DNA of 52,730 nucleotides from positions 1 to 52,730 of the forward strand of contig NZ_AUWR01000007.1 of assembly GCF_000455125.1 (NCBI RefSeq), read 5' to 3'. The stretch comes from Mycobacterium sp. UM_WGJ (GTDB lineage: Bacteria; Actinomycetota; Actinomycetes; Mycobacteriales; Mycobacteriaceae). This document shows, in pieces, positions 39,312 to 48,761 of this stretch (within the stretch, counting starts at the first letter, position 1; each line of letters begins with the position of its first letter). A program made the position numbers and the translations under genes. Below the pieces are notes generated by a model. It was not told the DNA's origin. It saw nothing but the letters and a program-made list of their open reading frames with translations, and did no database searches.

Positions 39312-40757
39312 TCAGCCGCGTTTGATCCGCCGGCGAGTCCGGTTGCGCGCCGAGCGCAGCATCGCGTCGGCGTAGAAGCGCATCGCGGGCCGAAACGGCG
39401 GCGCCGCACTGCCGGTCATGCTGAACGGCAGGTCGGAGCCGACCACCGTCCGGTGGTGACTGAACGCGTCGAAGCCCGCCTTGCCGTGATAGGCGCCCAT
39501 TCCGCTGCGCCCCACCCCGCCGAAAGGGGCACCGGCGGGAATCATCTGCGCGGCAAAGTCATTGCGCGCAACCCCACCGCTTCGGGTGCGGCGCACGAAA
39601 TCCCGGAAGTTCTTGCCGGCGGGTCCGAACCAGTAGGCCACCAGCGGCGCAGGGCGGGCGTTGATCTGATCGATCGCCTCGTCGAGGCTGCGGTAGGGCT
39701 GCACCGCCAGCACCGGTCCGAAGATCTCCTCCTCGGCGATGCGCATGTTCGCATCGATGTTGCGCACGATGGTCGGGGCGATCTTGCGGGTGCCGCGGTC
39801 GGGCAACACCTCCCCGTCGGGTGCGACGGCCTCCACCAGCGCACCGCGCTCCCGTGCGTCGTCGATCAGGCCCAGCACCCGATCGAAGTTGGCTTCGTTG
39901 ACGCTGGAGCAGTAGTCGCCGTTGGCGATAATGGTCGGGAACATCTGCTGCAGCGTGGAGCGGGCGGTGTCGATGAACGCCTCCACGTCGCGCTCGGGAA
40001 CCAGCACGTAGTCGGGGCACACACAGACCTGGCCGCCGTTGACCATCCGGGCCGTGGCGATCCGTTTCGCCGAGCGCGCGATGTCGGCATCGGGTGCGAC
40101 CACCACGGGGTTCTTCCCGCCCAGCTCCAAGGTCACCGGCACCAGGTTGTCGGCCGCGGCGCGCTGCACCAACGCGCCCACCGAGGGCGATCCGGTGAAG
40201 AACATGTGGTCGAACGGCAGTCCCGCGAACTCGGCCGCCACCGCGGCCCCGCCGGTGACGACGGACAGTTCGTCGTCAGCGAAGTAGGACGGTGCGAGCT
40301 GCTTCATCAATTCGCCTGTGTGCTCGGTGATCTCGGACATCTTGATCATCACCCGATTTCCCGCCGCGAACGCTGCCGCCGCCGGCACAACCACCAGCTG
40401 AAGCGGGAAGTTCCACGGGCCGATGATCCCGACCACGCCCAGCGGGCTGGGCTGAACCTCAGCCCGCAACCCGGCCAGTCGCGCTGCCCGCATCACCTTC
40501 GACGACCGCATCCATTGCCGGACATGGGATCTGGTGTGCTCGATCACCGGGATCATGCCGACCAACTCAGTGGCCAACGACGCGGCCCGCGACCGGGTGC
40601 CGAAATCCTGCGCCATCGCATCCACCAGAACGTCGGTGTTGTCCAGCACCAGAGCCACCAGCCTGTCGATCCGGTTACGCCGCACGGCCGCATCGGGCGG
40701 CCCGTCGGCGACGAAGGACCGGCGCTGGGTCTCCAGCAGGTTGCGCAGTTCGGTCAC
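39312..40757 (-). CDS. Aldehyde dehydrogenase (ALDH3/coniferyl-aldehyde type)
   Basis: 481 residues from GTG 40757, which overlaps the stop of the upstream gene (GTGA). It oxidises an aldehyde to an acid with NAD(P). Key blocks are GIIGPWNFPLQLVVVPAAAAFAAGN, the general base in LELGGKNPVVV, and the nucleophile Cys245 in NGGQVCVCPDY. The short N-terminus and C-terminal FSHHRTVV fit ALDH3-like enzymes. It is convergent with the FadD19-like gene, 5 bases apart, and could make that ligase's acid substrate. The upstream in-frame extension to 40940 overlaps the next gene and is not coding. Confidence 0.88.
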   Translation of the reverse strand: MTELRNLLETQRRSFVADGPPDAAVRRNRIDRLVALVLDNTDVLVDAMAQDFGTRSRAASLATELVGMIPVIEHTRSHVRQWMRSSKVMRAARLAGLRAEVQPSPLGVVGIIGPWNFPLQLVVVPAAAAFAAGNRVMIKMSEITEHTGELMKQLAPSYFADDELSVVTGGAAVAAEFAGLPFDHMFFTGSPSVGALVQRAAADNLVPVTLELGGKNPVVVAPDADIARSAKRIATARMVNGGQVCVCPDYVLVPERDVEAFIDTARSTLQQMFPTIIANGDYCSSVNEANFDRVLGLIDDARERGALVEAVAPDGEVLPDRGTRKIAPTIVRNIDANMRIAEEEIFGPVLAVQPYRSLDEAIDQINARPAPLVAYWFGPAGKNFRDFVRRTRSGGVARNDFAAQMIPAGAPFGGVGRSGMGAYHGKAGFDAFSHHRTVVGSDLPFSMTGSAAPPFRPAMRFYADAMLRSARNRTRRRIKRG

Positions 40758-41572
40758 GACAGGTCCAGTGGCCCGTTCTCGGCCACGGTCCGCAACTGAC
40801 CCAGTTCGACGCCCCGGTCCGCGGCGGCCTCGATGCAGGCCGCCACATCCTTGCGCATAAAGGGCGCAACGACTTTGGCGAAGCTGTCCACTCCCCCGGC
40901 CGACTGCACATAACCCGCAGCCCGGCTGCCGCCACTGCACTGCGACAGCGCCTCGAAAAGACTGGTGTCGCGAACCCCGAGGCTCTTGCCCAGCTCGACC
41001 GCGGCGGCGACCAGTTGCGCATTGGCGGCGAACAGCACGTTGTTGATCAGCTTGAGATTGAGCGCGGTGCCCAGCGGACCGGTGGTGATCACCGGATCGG
41101 CGTAGGCGGCCAGCACCTCGCGGGCGCGGGCCACCGCGTCGTCGGGGCCGCCGAGCAGCACGGTCAGGTTACCCGCGGCGATGTCGTGGGCGCCGCCGCT
41201 GACCGGCGCATCGACCAGCACCGGCCCATCGGGAAACGCTGCGATCAAGTCGGTCAACGTGCTCACCGTCCCGGTGGTGTGGGAAACCACGACTGTGCTG
41301 GAGTCGGCATGGGCCATCAGCCCGTCGGGTCCGCCGGCAACCTCACGCAGTTGCGCGTCGGAGAACAGGCAGCTGATCACGATGCCGGCATCGCGGGCGG
41401 TCGCGGCCACCGAGTCGACCGGTACGGCGCCGACGTCTGCGAGCCGCTCGCGCACCTCGGGCCGGCGCGCGTACACCTGCACGCGATAGCCGGCGGCGAC
41501 CAGGCGCGCGACCATCGGTTCGCCCATCTGGCCGGCTCCCACGAATCCGACGACTTGGCCGGTTGCGCTCAT
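40754..41572 (-). CDS. NAD(P)-dependent beta-hydroxyacid dehydrogenase (3-hydroxyisobutyrate dehydrogenase-like)
   Basis: 272 residues. The N-terminal Rossmann motif FVGAGQMGEPM, the substrate loop DAPVSGGAHDIAAGNLTVLLGG and the catalytic Lys in LNLKLINNVLF are all present. The family oxidises short beta-hydroxyacids or reduces semialdehydes. It is followed in the same operon by the aldehyde dehydrogenase and is divergent from the SDR gene across 125 bases. Confidence 0.9.
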   Translation of the reverse strand: MSATGQVVGFVGAGQMGEPMVARLVAAGYRVQVYARRPEVRERLADVGAVPVDSVAATARDAGIVISCLFSDAQLREVAGGPDGLMAHADSSTVVVSHTTGTVSTLTDLIAAFPDGPVLVDAPVSGGAHDIAAGNLTVLLGGPDDAVARAREVLAAYADPVITTGPLGTALNLKLINNVLFAANAQLVAAAVELGKSLGVRDTSLFEALSQCSGGSRAAGYVQSAGGVDSFAKVVAPFMRKDVAACIEAAADRGVELGQLRTVAENGPLDLS

Positions 41573-41697
41573 TCTCGGCTCCTCAAGGCGGCTTTCGGCT
41601 ATCCGGTAAGGGCAACCGTAACATTGTCCGCAAGCGCCGAATTAGTTACAGTCGTGCTTACTGTCGACTTTTCGGGTACACCAGAAGGCTGGCCAGG
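41573..41697. promoter_or_regulatory. Divergent promoter region with ACAGT/ACTGT half-sites
   Basis: This gap serves both the hydroxyacid dehydrogenase and the SDR. It holds TTACAGT at 41646-41652 and TTACTGT at 41658-41664, so ACAGT and ACTGT face each other across 7 bases. The pieces resemble the TACTGTAA/TTACAGTA halves seen upstream of later genes but are not arranged in the same order, so this is only a possible diverged site. Confidence 0.3.
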
Positions 41698-42483
41698 ATG
41701 ACCAACCCGCAGCGCAAGGTCGTGGTCGTGGGCGCGGGGTCGGGAATCGGCGCCGCCACCGCCGCGCACTTCTACGAGCGCGGAGATTTCGTTCTGGCCG
41801 TCGACGTGGGCACCCAGGACACGCCGGCGTCGCAATACGCCCGCTGCGACCTCCGGGATCCGGCGGCCATCGCTGAGTTCGCCGCCGGGATCGGCGACGG
41901 CTGGGACCTGCTGGCCCACGTCGCCGGACTACCGGGCACCGCCTCGACTGCCGATGTGCTGACAGTCAACTATCTGGGCATGCGCCTGATGACCGAGGGC
42001 CTGCTGCCGCGACTTCGTCGCGGTGGGGCGGTGGTCGCGGTGGCGTCGACGGCGGCACTCGGGTGGGAGCAGCGCATCGCGGTGCTCAACGGCCTGCTCG
42101 AAGCGACCGACGCGCAGGCAGTCCTGCGCTGGCAGGCCGGCCAGGACCCGGCCTACCCGGTCTACAGCACCTCCAAGCAGGCGATGATCCTGTACGCCAA
42201 GCGGCGCGCCGCGACGGCACACGCCGAGTACGGCGTACGGATCAACACGGTGAGTCCGGGCCCCGTCGAAACGCCGATCCTGCCCGACTTCGAGCAGTCG
42301 ATGGGCAAACAGCTGCTCGACACCGTCCGCGCCACTGTCGGCCGGCACGCCGGCGTCGACGACATCGTGCCGGTGATCGACTTCCTGGGCTCCCCCGCCG
42401 CCAGATGGATCGCCGGCCAGGACGTTCTCGTCGACGGCGGGTTCATCACCGCGATCACCGCCGGCACACCCATCCCCGCGTAG
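41698..42483 (+). CDS. Short-chain dehydrogenase, 3alpha-hydroxysteroid dehydrogenase/carbonyl reductase-like
   Basis: 261 residues from the ATG at 41698. The cofactor motif is VGAGSGIGAA (12-18), and the active site has Ser117 (VAVASTAAL) and Tyr156-x3-Lys160 (YSTSK). The short cofactor loop and the long insertion between Ser and Tyr resemble the 3alpha-HSD/carbonyl reductase group more than the mycofactocin-dependent SDRs (no typical GAARGQGR insert). It probably interconverts an alcohol and a ketone on a cyclic substrate. A P450 gene follows 18 bases downstream in the same operon. Confidence 0.88.
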   Translation: MTNPQRKVVVVGAGSGIGAATAAHFYERGDFVLAVDVGTQDTPASQYARCDLRDPAAIAEFAAGIGDGWDLLAHVAGLPGTASTADVLTVNYLGMRLMTEGLLPRLRRGGAVVAVASTAALGWEQRIAVLNGLLEATDAQAVLRWQAGQDPAYPVYSTSKQAMILYAKRRAATAHAEYGVRINTVSPGPVETPILPDFEQSMGKQLLDTVRATVGRHAGVDDIVPVIDFLGSPAARWIAGQDVLVDGGFITAITAGTPIPA

Positions 42484-42501
42484 GCCCCCCGAGAGGAAAC
42501 C

Positions 42502-43782
42502 ATGACACTGGATTCATCACCCGCCACACCGACATCGCCGCACCCCTACCATCGCCACGACATCTCCGAAACCGAGTTCTGGGGCAAGGACTTCCGGACC
42601 CGGGACGAGACGTTCGCGACGCTGCGCAGCGAACCGGGCCTGACCTGGCACCGGCCGATGGAGTCCGTGTTCCCCCATCAGGAGACCGGATTCTGGGCGG
42701 CGACCCGGCACGCCGACGTCAAATTCATCAGCCAGCACGAAGAGCTGTTCTGTTCCAGCGAAGGCGTCAGCGTCGACCCGATGCCGGCCGAGATCCAGCG
42801 CAACATGACGTTCTTCCTGGCGATGGACCCACCCGATCACACCCGATACCGCAAGCTCATCAGCTCGGGATTCACGCCGCGGCAGGTCCGGCGCATCGAG
42901 GATCAGATCAAGGCCAACTCCCGCAGCATCGTCGACGACCTCCTGACCCAGTTGCGCAGCGGCGACCAGATCGACTTCGTCGCAAGCTGTTCCGGCATAC
43001 TGCCGATGCGCACCGTCTCCGACATGATCGGCATCGACCCTGCCGACCAGCAGAAGGTCGCCTACGCGGCCGAGTGCCTGTTCAGCAGTAGTGACGACGA
43101 GTACACCTCACTGGAGGAGCGGGCCGTACACGTCATGACGCAGTTGGGCGTGCTTGCCGGCTCCGGCGTCGAGCTGGCACAGCGCCGCCGCGCCGAACCG
43201 CACGATGACCTGATGACCGCGTTGGTCAATGCCGAGGTCGACGGCCACCGTCTCACCGACTCCGAGCTCGGCTCATTCATGGTGCTGCTGGGCTCTGCGG
43301 GCAACGACACCACCAAGCAGGCCACCACGCACGCATTCAAGGCCCTCGTCGAACATCCCGAGCAGCGCGACTGGCTGCTGGCCGACTACGACAATCGGAT
43401 CGGCGGGGCGGTCGAGGAGTTCGTGCGCTGGGCGACGCCGGTACTCGTCTTCGCCCGCCACGCGGTGGTGGACACCGAGGTCGCCGGGACCGAGATCAAG
43501 GCCGGCGAGAAGGTGGCGATGTACTACTGCTCGGCCAACCGCGACGAGTCGGCGTTCGACCGGCCGCACGAGTTCGACGTCACCCGTGCCACCAACCCAC
43601 ACCTGGGCTTCGGCGGCGGTGGCGCGCACTACTGCCTGGGAACCCACGTCGCCCGGATGGAGCTGCGCCACTTGTTCTACGAACTGCTCACCCGGTTGCC
43701 CGAGGTCACCCTGGGCGAGCCGGAATACCTGCAGAGCACCTTCGTGCACGGCATCAAGCGGCTGCCGATCAGCCTGGCCTGA
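42502..43782 (+). CDS. Cytochrome P450 (SDR-linked)
   Basis: 426 residues. The I-helix is GSAGNDTTKQ, with Asn in the usual acidic position; the K-helix ExxR is EEFVRW; the heme loop FGGGGAHYCLG has Cys378. The N-terminal HPYHRHDISETEFWGKDFRTRDETF is of the type seen in actinobacterial steroid/terpene P450s. GAGAGGAA precedes the ATG. It is in one operon with the SDR, so hydroxylation followed by oxidation of the new alcohol is a reasonable inference. No ferredoxin gene is adjacent. Confidence 0.9.
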   Translation: MTLDSSPATPTSPHPYHRHDISETEFWGKDFRTRDETFATLRSEPGLTWHRPMESVFPHQETGFWAATRHADVKFISQHEELFCSSEGVSVDPMPAEIQRNMTFFLAMDPPDHTRYRKLISSGFTPRQVRRIEDQIKANSRSIVDDLLTQLRSGDQIDFVASCSGILPMRTVSDMIGIDPADQQKVAYAAECLFSSSDDEYTSLEERAVHVMTQLGVLAGSGVELAQRRRAEPHDDLMTALVNAEVDGHRLTDSELGSFMVLLGSAGNDTTKQATTHAFKALVEHPEQRDWLLADYDNRIGGAVEEFVRWATPVLVFARHAVVDTEVAGTEIKAGEKVAMYYCSANRDESAFDRPHEFDVTRATNPHLGFGGGGAHYCLGTHVARMELRHLFYELLTRLPEVTLGEPEYLQSTFVHGIKRLPISLA

Positions 43783-43809
43783 CCCTGGTGCCATACTTGC
43801 TCAATCATC

Positions 43810-43828
43810 TACTGTAATCCTTACAGTA
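43810..43828. promoter_or_regulatory. Operator A: perfect palindrome TACTGTAA-TCC-TTACAGTA
   Basis: Two perfect 8-base arms surround a 3-base spacer, ending 28 bases before the GTG of the next P450. It is the best copy of a palindrome found again at 46659 and 49847. The length fits a TetR- or GntR-type dimer. Confidence 0.75.
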
Positions 43829-43856
43829 TGTAGCTACACCCGACGGGAGATCAGCC

Positions 43857-45068
43857 GTGGACAGCCAGGTCGACGACATCGCTGCCGCACTCGACAAGCC
43901 GGCCGACTACCTGAAGAACCCCTATCCGTACTTCCGGAGCAAGCGAGAGGGACTCGGAGTCTTCCCCGGAACGGTGATGGACTACTCCAAGACCCCGGCA
44001 TCGCTTCGGCCCAAGACCCCATTCGCCGCGGTCTCCTTCGAGGCGGTGAATCAGGTCTTCCGCGAGGCGGATTCCTTCAACTCGCACATCTACGACGTCA
44101 CGATCGGGCTGTTCATCGGACCGACGATCCTGGCAATGGAGGGCGAACCGCACCGCAAGCATCGCAATCTGGTCTCGGCGGCGTTCAAGCGGAAATCCCT
44201 GGTGCACTGGGAACCAGAGGTGGTCCGCCCGGTCTGCAGCGCTCTGATCGACGAGTTCATCGCCGACGGCACCGCCGATCTGGTGTCCGGCTTCACCTTC
44301 GAATTCCCCACCCGGGTCATCTCCAAGCTGCTGGGCCTGCCCGAAGAGGACCTGCCCTGGTTCCGCCAGCGCGCGATCGAGCTGATCAGCTACGCCGCCG
44401 ACTACCAGCGGGCATTCGCCGCTTCGGCGGAGTTGAAGGACTATTTCCTGGCCCAGATGGAAAAACGCAAGTCCCACCCGACCTCCGACATCATCGGCGA
44501 GTTGGTCACCGCGGAGGTCGATGGCGAAAAGCTCAGTGACGAAGCGATCTTCTCGTTTCTTCGCCTGTTGCTGCCGGCCGGCCTGGAGACCACGTATCGG
44601 GCCACCAGCAACCTGCTGTACCTGCTGCTCACCCATCCCGAACAGTTCGCCGCGGTGCGCGCCGACCACGATCTGATCGGCGCCGCCATCGAGGAAGGGC
44701 TGCGCTACGAGACGCCGCTGACCACGGTGCAGCGCACCGCCATCCGCGACACCGCGGTGGCCGGCGTCGAAGTTCCCGCCGGCGCCGTCGTCGACGTCTG
44801 CATCGGGTCGGCGAACCGCGACGAGGCCCGGTGGGAACGGCCGGAGGAATTCGACATCTTCCGCAAATGGATTCCGCACATCACGTTCGCCGCCGGCGAG
44901 CACACCTGCATGGGCCTACATCTGGCCCGCATGGAGATGCGGGTCGCGATGGAATGTCTGCTCGACCGCCTCGGCGAGATCACCCTGCTCACCGATGACA
45001 ACCCGCACATCTACGGGCAGCCGTTTCGCTCCCCGCGTTCGCTGCCGGTGACCTTCACCGCCCGATAA
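43857..45068 (+). CDS. Cytochrome P450 under operator A
   Basis: 403 residues from GTG 43857 with GGGAG 7 bases upstream. The I-helix is LPAGLETTYRATS, with Glu at the acid position, the K-helix region is EEGLRYETP, and the heme loop FAAGEHTCMG has Cys351. The N-terminus DYLKNPYPYFRSKREG is short, with no membrane anchor. It is the third P450 of the window and is transcribed alone; it ends convergent with the second aldehyde dehydrogenase. The substrate is unknown. Confidence 0.9.
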   Translation: MDSQVDDIAAALDKPADYLKNPYPYFRSKREGLGVFPGTVMDYSKTPASLRPKTPFAAVSFEAVNQVFREADSFNSHIYDVTIGLFIGPTILAMEGEPHRKHRNLVSAAFKRKSLVHWEPEVVRPVCSALIDEFIADGTADLVSGFTFEFPTRVISKLLGLPEEDLPWFRQRAIELISYAADYQRAFAASAELKDYFLAQMEKRKSHPTSDIIGELVTAEVDGEKLSDEAIFSFLRLLLPAGLETTYRATSNLLYLLLTHPEQFAAVRADHDLIGAAIEEGLRYETPLTTVQRTAIRDTAVAGVEVPAGAVVDVCIGSANRDEARWERPEEFDIFRKWIPHITFAAGEHTCMGLHLARMEMRVAMECLLDRLGEITLLTDDNPHIYGQPFRSPRSLPVTFTAR

Positions 45069-45102
45069 GTCTGCCGGCTCACGCCCGCGCGGCGGCTGCG
45101 GG

Positions 45103-46638
45103 TCAGGTGCCGCGCGGTTTGCGGTAGCCGATCGTCTTGGTCTCCAAGTACTGCGCGAATCCCTCGATTCCGCACTGCCGGCCCCAGCCGCTGCTCTTGT
45201 AGCCGCCGAACGGCGCGTCGGCGCCGTAGTACATGCCGCCGTTGACGCCGATTGCGCCGGTGCGGATCCGGCGCGCCACGTCCAGTGCCCGTCCGTTCGA
45301 TGCCGAGACCACCGCACCGGCCAGCCCGTAGGCGCTGTCGTTGGCGATGTGCACCGCCTCGTCGTCGTCACTGAACGGCAGCATCACCAGCACCGGCCCG
45401 AACACCTCCTGCTGCGCGATGGCGGCGCTGTTGTCGACCCCGACGATCACCGTCGGCTGCACGTAGTGTCCGCCCGCCAGCTCGTCCGGCAGGCCGGTGA
45501 CTTCGCCGCCGCCGGTGGTGATCTCGGCACCGTCGCGGCGAGCCTGCGCGTAGGCGTCGAGCACGCGCTGCTTCTGTGCGGCGCTGATCAGCGGGCCGAC
45601 CAGGGTCTGCGGCAGCGCCGGGTCGCCCACGGTGACGGCCGCGAAGGCCGCGGTGACCGAGGCGACTAACTCGTCGAAGAGGCTGGCATGCACCAGCATC
45701 CGGGTGGTGGCCGCGCAGGCCTGCCCGGCGTGCACGCACACTCCGACTGCTCCGGGGATCACCTTGGCCGGGTCGGCGTCGTCGAGCACGATCAGCGCCG
45801 ACTTTCCCCCCAACTCCAGGAAGGTCCGCTTCATGGTGTCGGCGCTGTTGCGGGCCAGCAGCTTGCCGACCGCGGTGGATCCGGTGAAGGAGACCATGTC
45901 GACCCGCGGGTCGGTGCCGAGCAGTCCGGCGACCTCGTTGGACGGCGTGGGCACCACGTTGAGGACCCCGGCCGGGATGTCGGTGCGCTCAGCGACCAGG
46001 CGGCCCAGCCGGGTGGCGTTCCACGGGGTGTTCGGGTCGGGCTTGAGCACCACGGTGTTGCCGGCCGCCAGGGCAGGCCCCAGCTTGTTGAGGATCACCT
46101 CGACCGGAAAGTTGGACGGCGTGATCGCCGCAACCACACCGACCGGCTCCTTGACGACGGTGCGGACGTTGCGGTCGCCGAACAGTCCGCCACCGTCGAG
46201 TCGCCGCTCCCACTCGAATTCGTCGATCAACCGTCCCGGGTAGCGCAGCCCGTCGACGAGGGGCCAATCCAGCTGTGCCAGTTGGGTCGTCATCACCGGG
46301 CAGCCGACCTCGGCGATCAGCTCGGTGCGCAGTTCTTCCTTCTCCGCCTCCAGCGCCGACTGCAGTTGCGTCAGACAGCGCTTGCGCAGCTCGCGATTGG
46401 TCGACCAATCGGTGTCATCGAACGCCCGCCGGGCCGCACCGATCGCCTGGTGCATGTCACTGCGATCGGCCGCCGCGGTGGTCCCCAACAACTGCCCGGT
46501 GGCCGGGCTGTGATTGCCGAACTCCGCACCCGAGGCCGCCGCCACCAATTTGCCGTCGATCAGCAGGCGCGACTCGGCCGCCGCAGCAGCCCGTTCGCCT
46601 ATCTCCACGCTGCTGGCCCGCTGTCCGACGGCGCTCAC
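45103..46638 (-). CDS. Aldehyde dehydrogenase, ALDH1/2-like
   Basis: 511 residues from GTG 46638 with AAAGGGA upstream; an ATG overlapping it is immediately stopped in its own frame. Blocks: AITPSNFPVEVILNKLGPALAAGNTVVLKPDPNTPW, FTGSTAVGKLL, the general base in LELGGKSALIVLDD, and the nucleophile Cys308 in HAGQACAATTR. It oxidises an aldehyde with NAD(P). It is divergent from the CoA-transferase, and the intergenic gap contains operator B. Confidence 0.9.
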   Translation of the reverse strand: MSAVGQRASSVEIGERAAAAAESRLLIDGKLVAAASGAEFGNHSPATGQLLGTTAAADRSDMHQAIGAARRAFDDTDWSTNRELRKRCLTQLQSALEAEKEELRTELIAEVGCPVMTTQLAQLDWPLVDGLRYPGRLIDEFEWERRLDGGGLFGDRNVRTVVKEPVGVVAAITPSNFPVEVILNKLGPALAAGNTVVLKPDPNTPWNATRLGRLVAERTDIPAGVLNVVPTPSNEVAGLLGTDPRVDMVSFTGSTAVGKLLARNSADTMKRTFLELGGKSALIVLDDADPAKVIPGAVGVCVHAGQACAATTRMLVHASLFDELVASVTAAFAAVTVGDPALPQTLVGPLISAAQKQRVLDAYAQARRDGAEITTGGGEVTGLPDELAGGHYVQPTVIVGVDNSAAIAQQEVFGPVLVMLPFSDDDEAVHIANDSAYGLAGAVVSASNGRALDVARRIRTGAIGVNGGMYYGADAPFGGYKSSGWGRQCGIEGFAQYLETKTIGYRKPRGT

Positions 46639-46658
46639 CCCATCCCTTTCGGAACCCC

Positions 46659-46677
46659 AACCGTAAATATTACAGTA
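46659..46677. promoter_or_regulatory. Operator B: AACCGTAA-ATA-TTACAGTA
   Basis: The same 8-3-8 layout as operator A, with a perfect right arm and two mismatches in the left arm. It lies in the divergent gap between the aldehyde dehydrogenase (GTG 46638) and the CoA-transferase (about 46743) and could control both. Confidence 0.65.
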
Positions 46678-46742
46678 GAATACTTCAATTGGTTCTCCAG
46701 AGGTTCGCACGGCGGCAGGAGCGCGCTGAGTTGATCAAGGTC

Positions 46743-47957
46743 ATGGACGGCTTCCGGGTACTGGAGGTCGCGCAGTTCACGTTCGTCCCGGCGGCCGGGG
46801 CGATCCTGGCCGACTGGGGAGCCGACGTCATCAAGGTCGAGCACCCGGTGCGCGGCGACACCCAGCGCGGCTTCATCCGAATGGGCGGCTTCGAACTCGA
46901 CCCCGACCGACATCCGCTGATCGAACATCCCAACCGCGGCAAGCGCAGCGTCGGCATCGACGTCTCAACCCCGGACGGCCAGCAGGTGCTCTACGAGCTC
47001 GCCGCCTCCGCCGACGTATTTCTGACCAACTACCTGCCCCGGGCACGGCAGAAGAACAAGTTCGATGTGGAGCACATCCGCGCCGCGAATCCGAACATCA
47101 TCTATGCCCGCGGCAGCGCATACGGCGACAAGGGCCCCGAGCGCGACACCGGCGGCTTCGACGGCACCGCGTTCTGGACCCGCAGCGGAGTGGGGCACGC
47201 CCTGAGCCCCGAGCAGCTCGGTGCGCCACTGTCCCAGGGGATCCCGGCGTTCGGCGACTCGGTCGGCGGCATGAACATCGCCGGCGGCGTCGCTGCCGCG
47301 CTGCTGCATCGCGAGCGCACCGGGGAAGCCCTCGAGGTCGACGTCTCGCTGCTTTCCACCGCATGGTGGGCGGCCGGCGCCAGCGTGACCCAGGGCATGG
47401 AGACCGGCGAAGCCATGCGTGCACTTATGCCGCAATCCGGCGGCTTACCGGCGAATCCGTTCCTGGGCAACTACACCACCTCCGACGGCGGCACCATCAA
47501 TCTGTGCATCGTCAGCCCGACCGGATACATCCGGGACACCTTCGAGCATTTGGGCATTCCCGATGCCGCCGACGACCCCCGCTTCTCCGACGTCCTGCCG
47601 CTGATGCAGAACGCCGAGGCGGCCGGCGCACTGATCGTCGACGCAATCGGCTCCAAGCCCTTCGAATACTGGCGTCAGCACCTCAAGACCATGAGGGGCC
47701 AGTGGGCACCGTTCCAGAGCCTGGTCGACCTGGGCTCCGACGAACAGGCCATCGCCAACGACATGATCGTCGAAGTCGAAGCCGGCGACGGTGGGCCGGC
47801 GTTCAAAGTGGTCCGCGGTCCGGTCCAGTTCAACCATGAACCGCTGGAGACGACCCGCTCCCCGCAGGCATCCGAGCACACTGAGATCGTCTTGATGGAA
47901 CTCGGGATCGACTGGGACCGCATCGAAAAGCTCAAGGAGTCAGGCGCTATCGCCTAG
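46743..47957 (+). CDS. Class III (CaiB/BaiF family) CoA-transferase
   Basis: 404 residues. It moves CoA between carboxylic acids. The N-terminal FRVLEVAQFTFVPAAGAILADWGADVIKVEHPVRGD is the family signature; the catalytic Asp is probably Asp140 in GGFDGTAFW after ARGSAYGDKGPERD. The C-terminal domain (FEHLGIPDAADDPRFSD and VVRGPVQFNHEPLETTRSPQASEHTE) is also typical. The start is uncertain: TTG at 46731 has AGGAG at better distance, while ATG 46743 begins the conserved sequence. It is divergent from the aldehyde dehydrogenase and convergent with the thioesterase. Confidence 0.9.
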   Translation: MDGFRVLEVAQFTFVPAAGAILADWGADVIKVEHPVRGDTQRGFIRMGGFELDPDRHPLIEHPNRGKRSVGIDVSTPDGQQVLYELAASADVFLTNYLPRARQKNKFDVEHIRAANPNIIYARGSAYGDKGPERDTGGFDGTAFWTRSGVGHALSPEQLGAPLSQGIPAFGDSVGGMNIAGGVAAALLHRERTGEALEVDVSLLSTAWWAAGASVTQGMETGEAMRALMPQSGGLPANPFLGNYTTSDGGTINLCIVSPTGYIRDTFEHLGIPDAADDPRFSDVLPLMQNAEAAGALIVDAIGSKPFEYWRQHLKTMRGQWAPFQSLVDLGSDEQAIANDMIVEVEAGDGGPAFKVVRGPVQFNHEPLETTRSPQASEHTEIVLMELGIDWDRIEKLKESGAIA

Positions 47958-47969
47958 CCGGCGCCGGAC

Positions 47970-48761
47970 CTACCCATCGTATTTCCGGTCGGCGTCGAAA
48001 TTGAGGTTCGCGATGGCGGTCGACACACCGCTGCCGATCGGGCCGAGAGTGTCGAACAGGCTCGCGCTTCCGGTCGCCACGCCCGCGTCGCTGTAGTGGG
48101 TCAGCGCCGCCAGGCCGATGTACGGGCCGACGGGCAGCCTGCTCAGGGTCAAGGTGTAGTCGGCGTTGATGAACCCCAGCCCCTTGGTGCTGAAATTCGT
48201 CAGCGAGGCGGTGACGTCGACGGCCATCGCCGCCCGGACGAACGGCGTCAGCTCTTCGCCCTCGACCAGGTCGCGGATCTCACGCAGCCACGCATAGCGA
48301 GGCCCGGCGTGCTGCCACGGGATGACTGTGCCGTCCTCGGTGCCGTAGGCCCGGATGAACATGGGCACCGAATCGTCCAGTCTGGCCGGTTCTTCCGGGA
48401 CCGGCGGCAGGTGGACCTCGGTGGTGAAGAAGTCACCGTCGGGCTGCGTACCGCGGCGCAGGTACAGCGCCGAAGCACGGGCCACCAGCTCGCCGCCCTG
48501 CGTCATCTCGGCGTCGATCGCACGCATCCGCGAGCCGGAGCGAACCACCGACGCATCGACCCGCAGCGGTGCACAGGCCACCCGGCGCAGGATCTCGACG
48601 GTCAGTCGCGCCGGCTGCAGGCCGTCGTCTCCCACGTGCTGCTCGACGGCACGGGCCAGCAGTCCGCCCACCACCTGTCCCCCGAGGGTCGGCCCCCACC
48701 CGCCGTGCGCGATCGGGTTCGGCACCAGGTCGCCGTCACGACGAACCACAAAAGGAATCAT
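47970..48761 (-). CDS. Acyl-CoA thioesterase, double-hotdog (TesB-like)
   Basis: 263 residues from the ATG at 48761, which overlaps the stop of the upstream gene (ATGA). GGWGPTLGGQVVGGLLARAVEQ is the first hotdog helix, and the C-terminal GLGFINADYTLTLSRLPVGPYIGL with a SASLFDTLGPIG end is the second; the family hydrolyses acyl-CoA esters. It could free CoA from a dead-end intermediate of the pathway. The open frame continues to 48830 but that part overlaps the upstream gene. Confidence 0.82.
   Translation of the reverse strand: MIPFVVRRDGDLVPNPIAHGGWGPTLGGQVVGGLLARAVEQHVGDDGLQPARLTVEILRRVACAPLRVDASVVRSGSRMRAIDAEMTQGGELVARASALYLRRGTQPDGDFFTTEVHLPPVPEEPARLDDSVPMFIRAYGTEDGTVIPWQHAGPRYAWLREIRDLVEGEELTPFVRAAMAVDVTASLTNFSTKGLGFINADYTLTLSRLPVGPYIGLAALTHYSDAGVATGSASLFDTLGPIGSGVSTAIANLNFDADRKYDG

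Noticed and set aside
41698-42483. The SDR as a mycofactocin-dependent nicotinoprotein
   Set aside because: It has a plain GAGSGIG motif and lacks the insert typical of that subfamily; it looks closer to 3alpha-HSD/carbonyl reductase. Proximity to mft genes alone is not enough.
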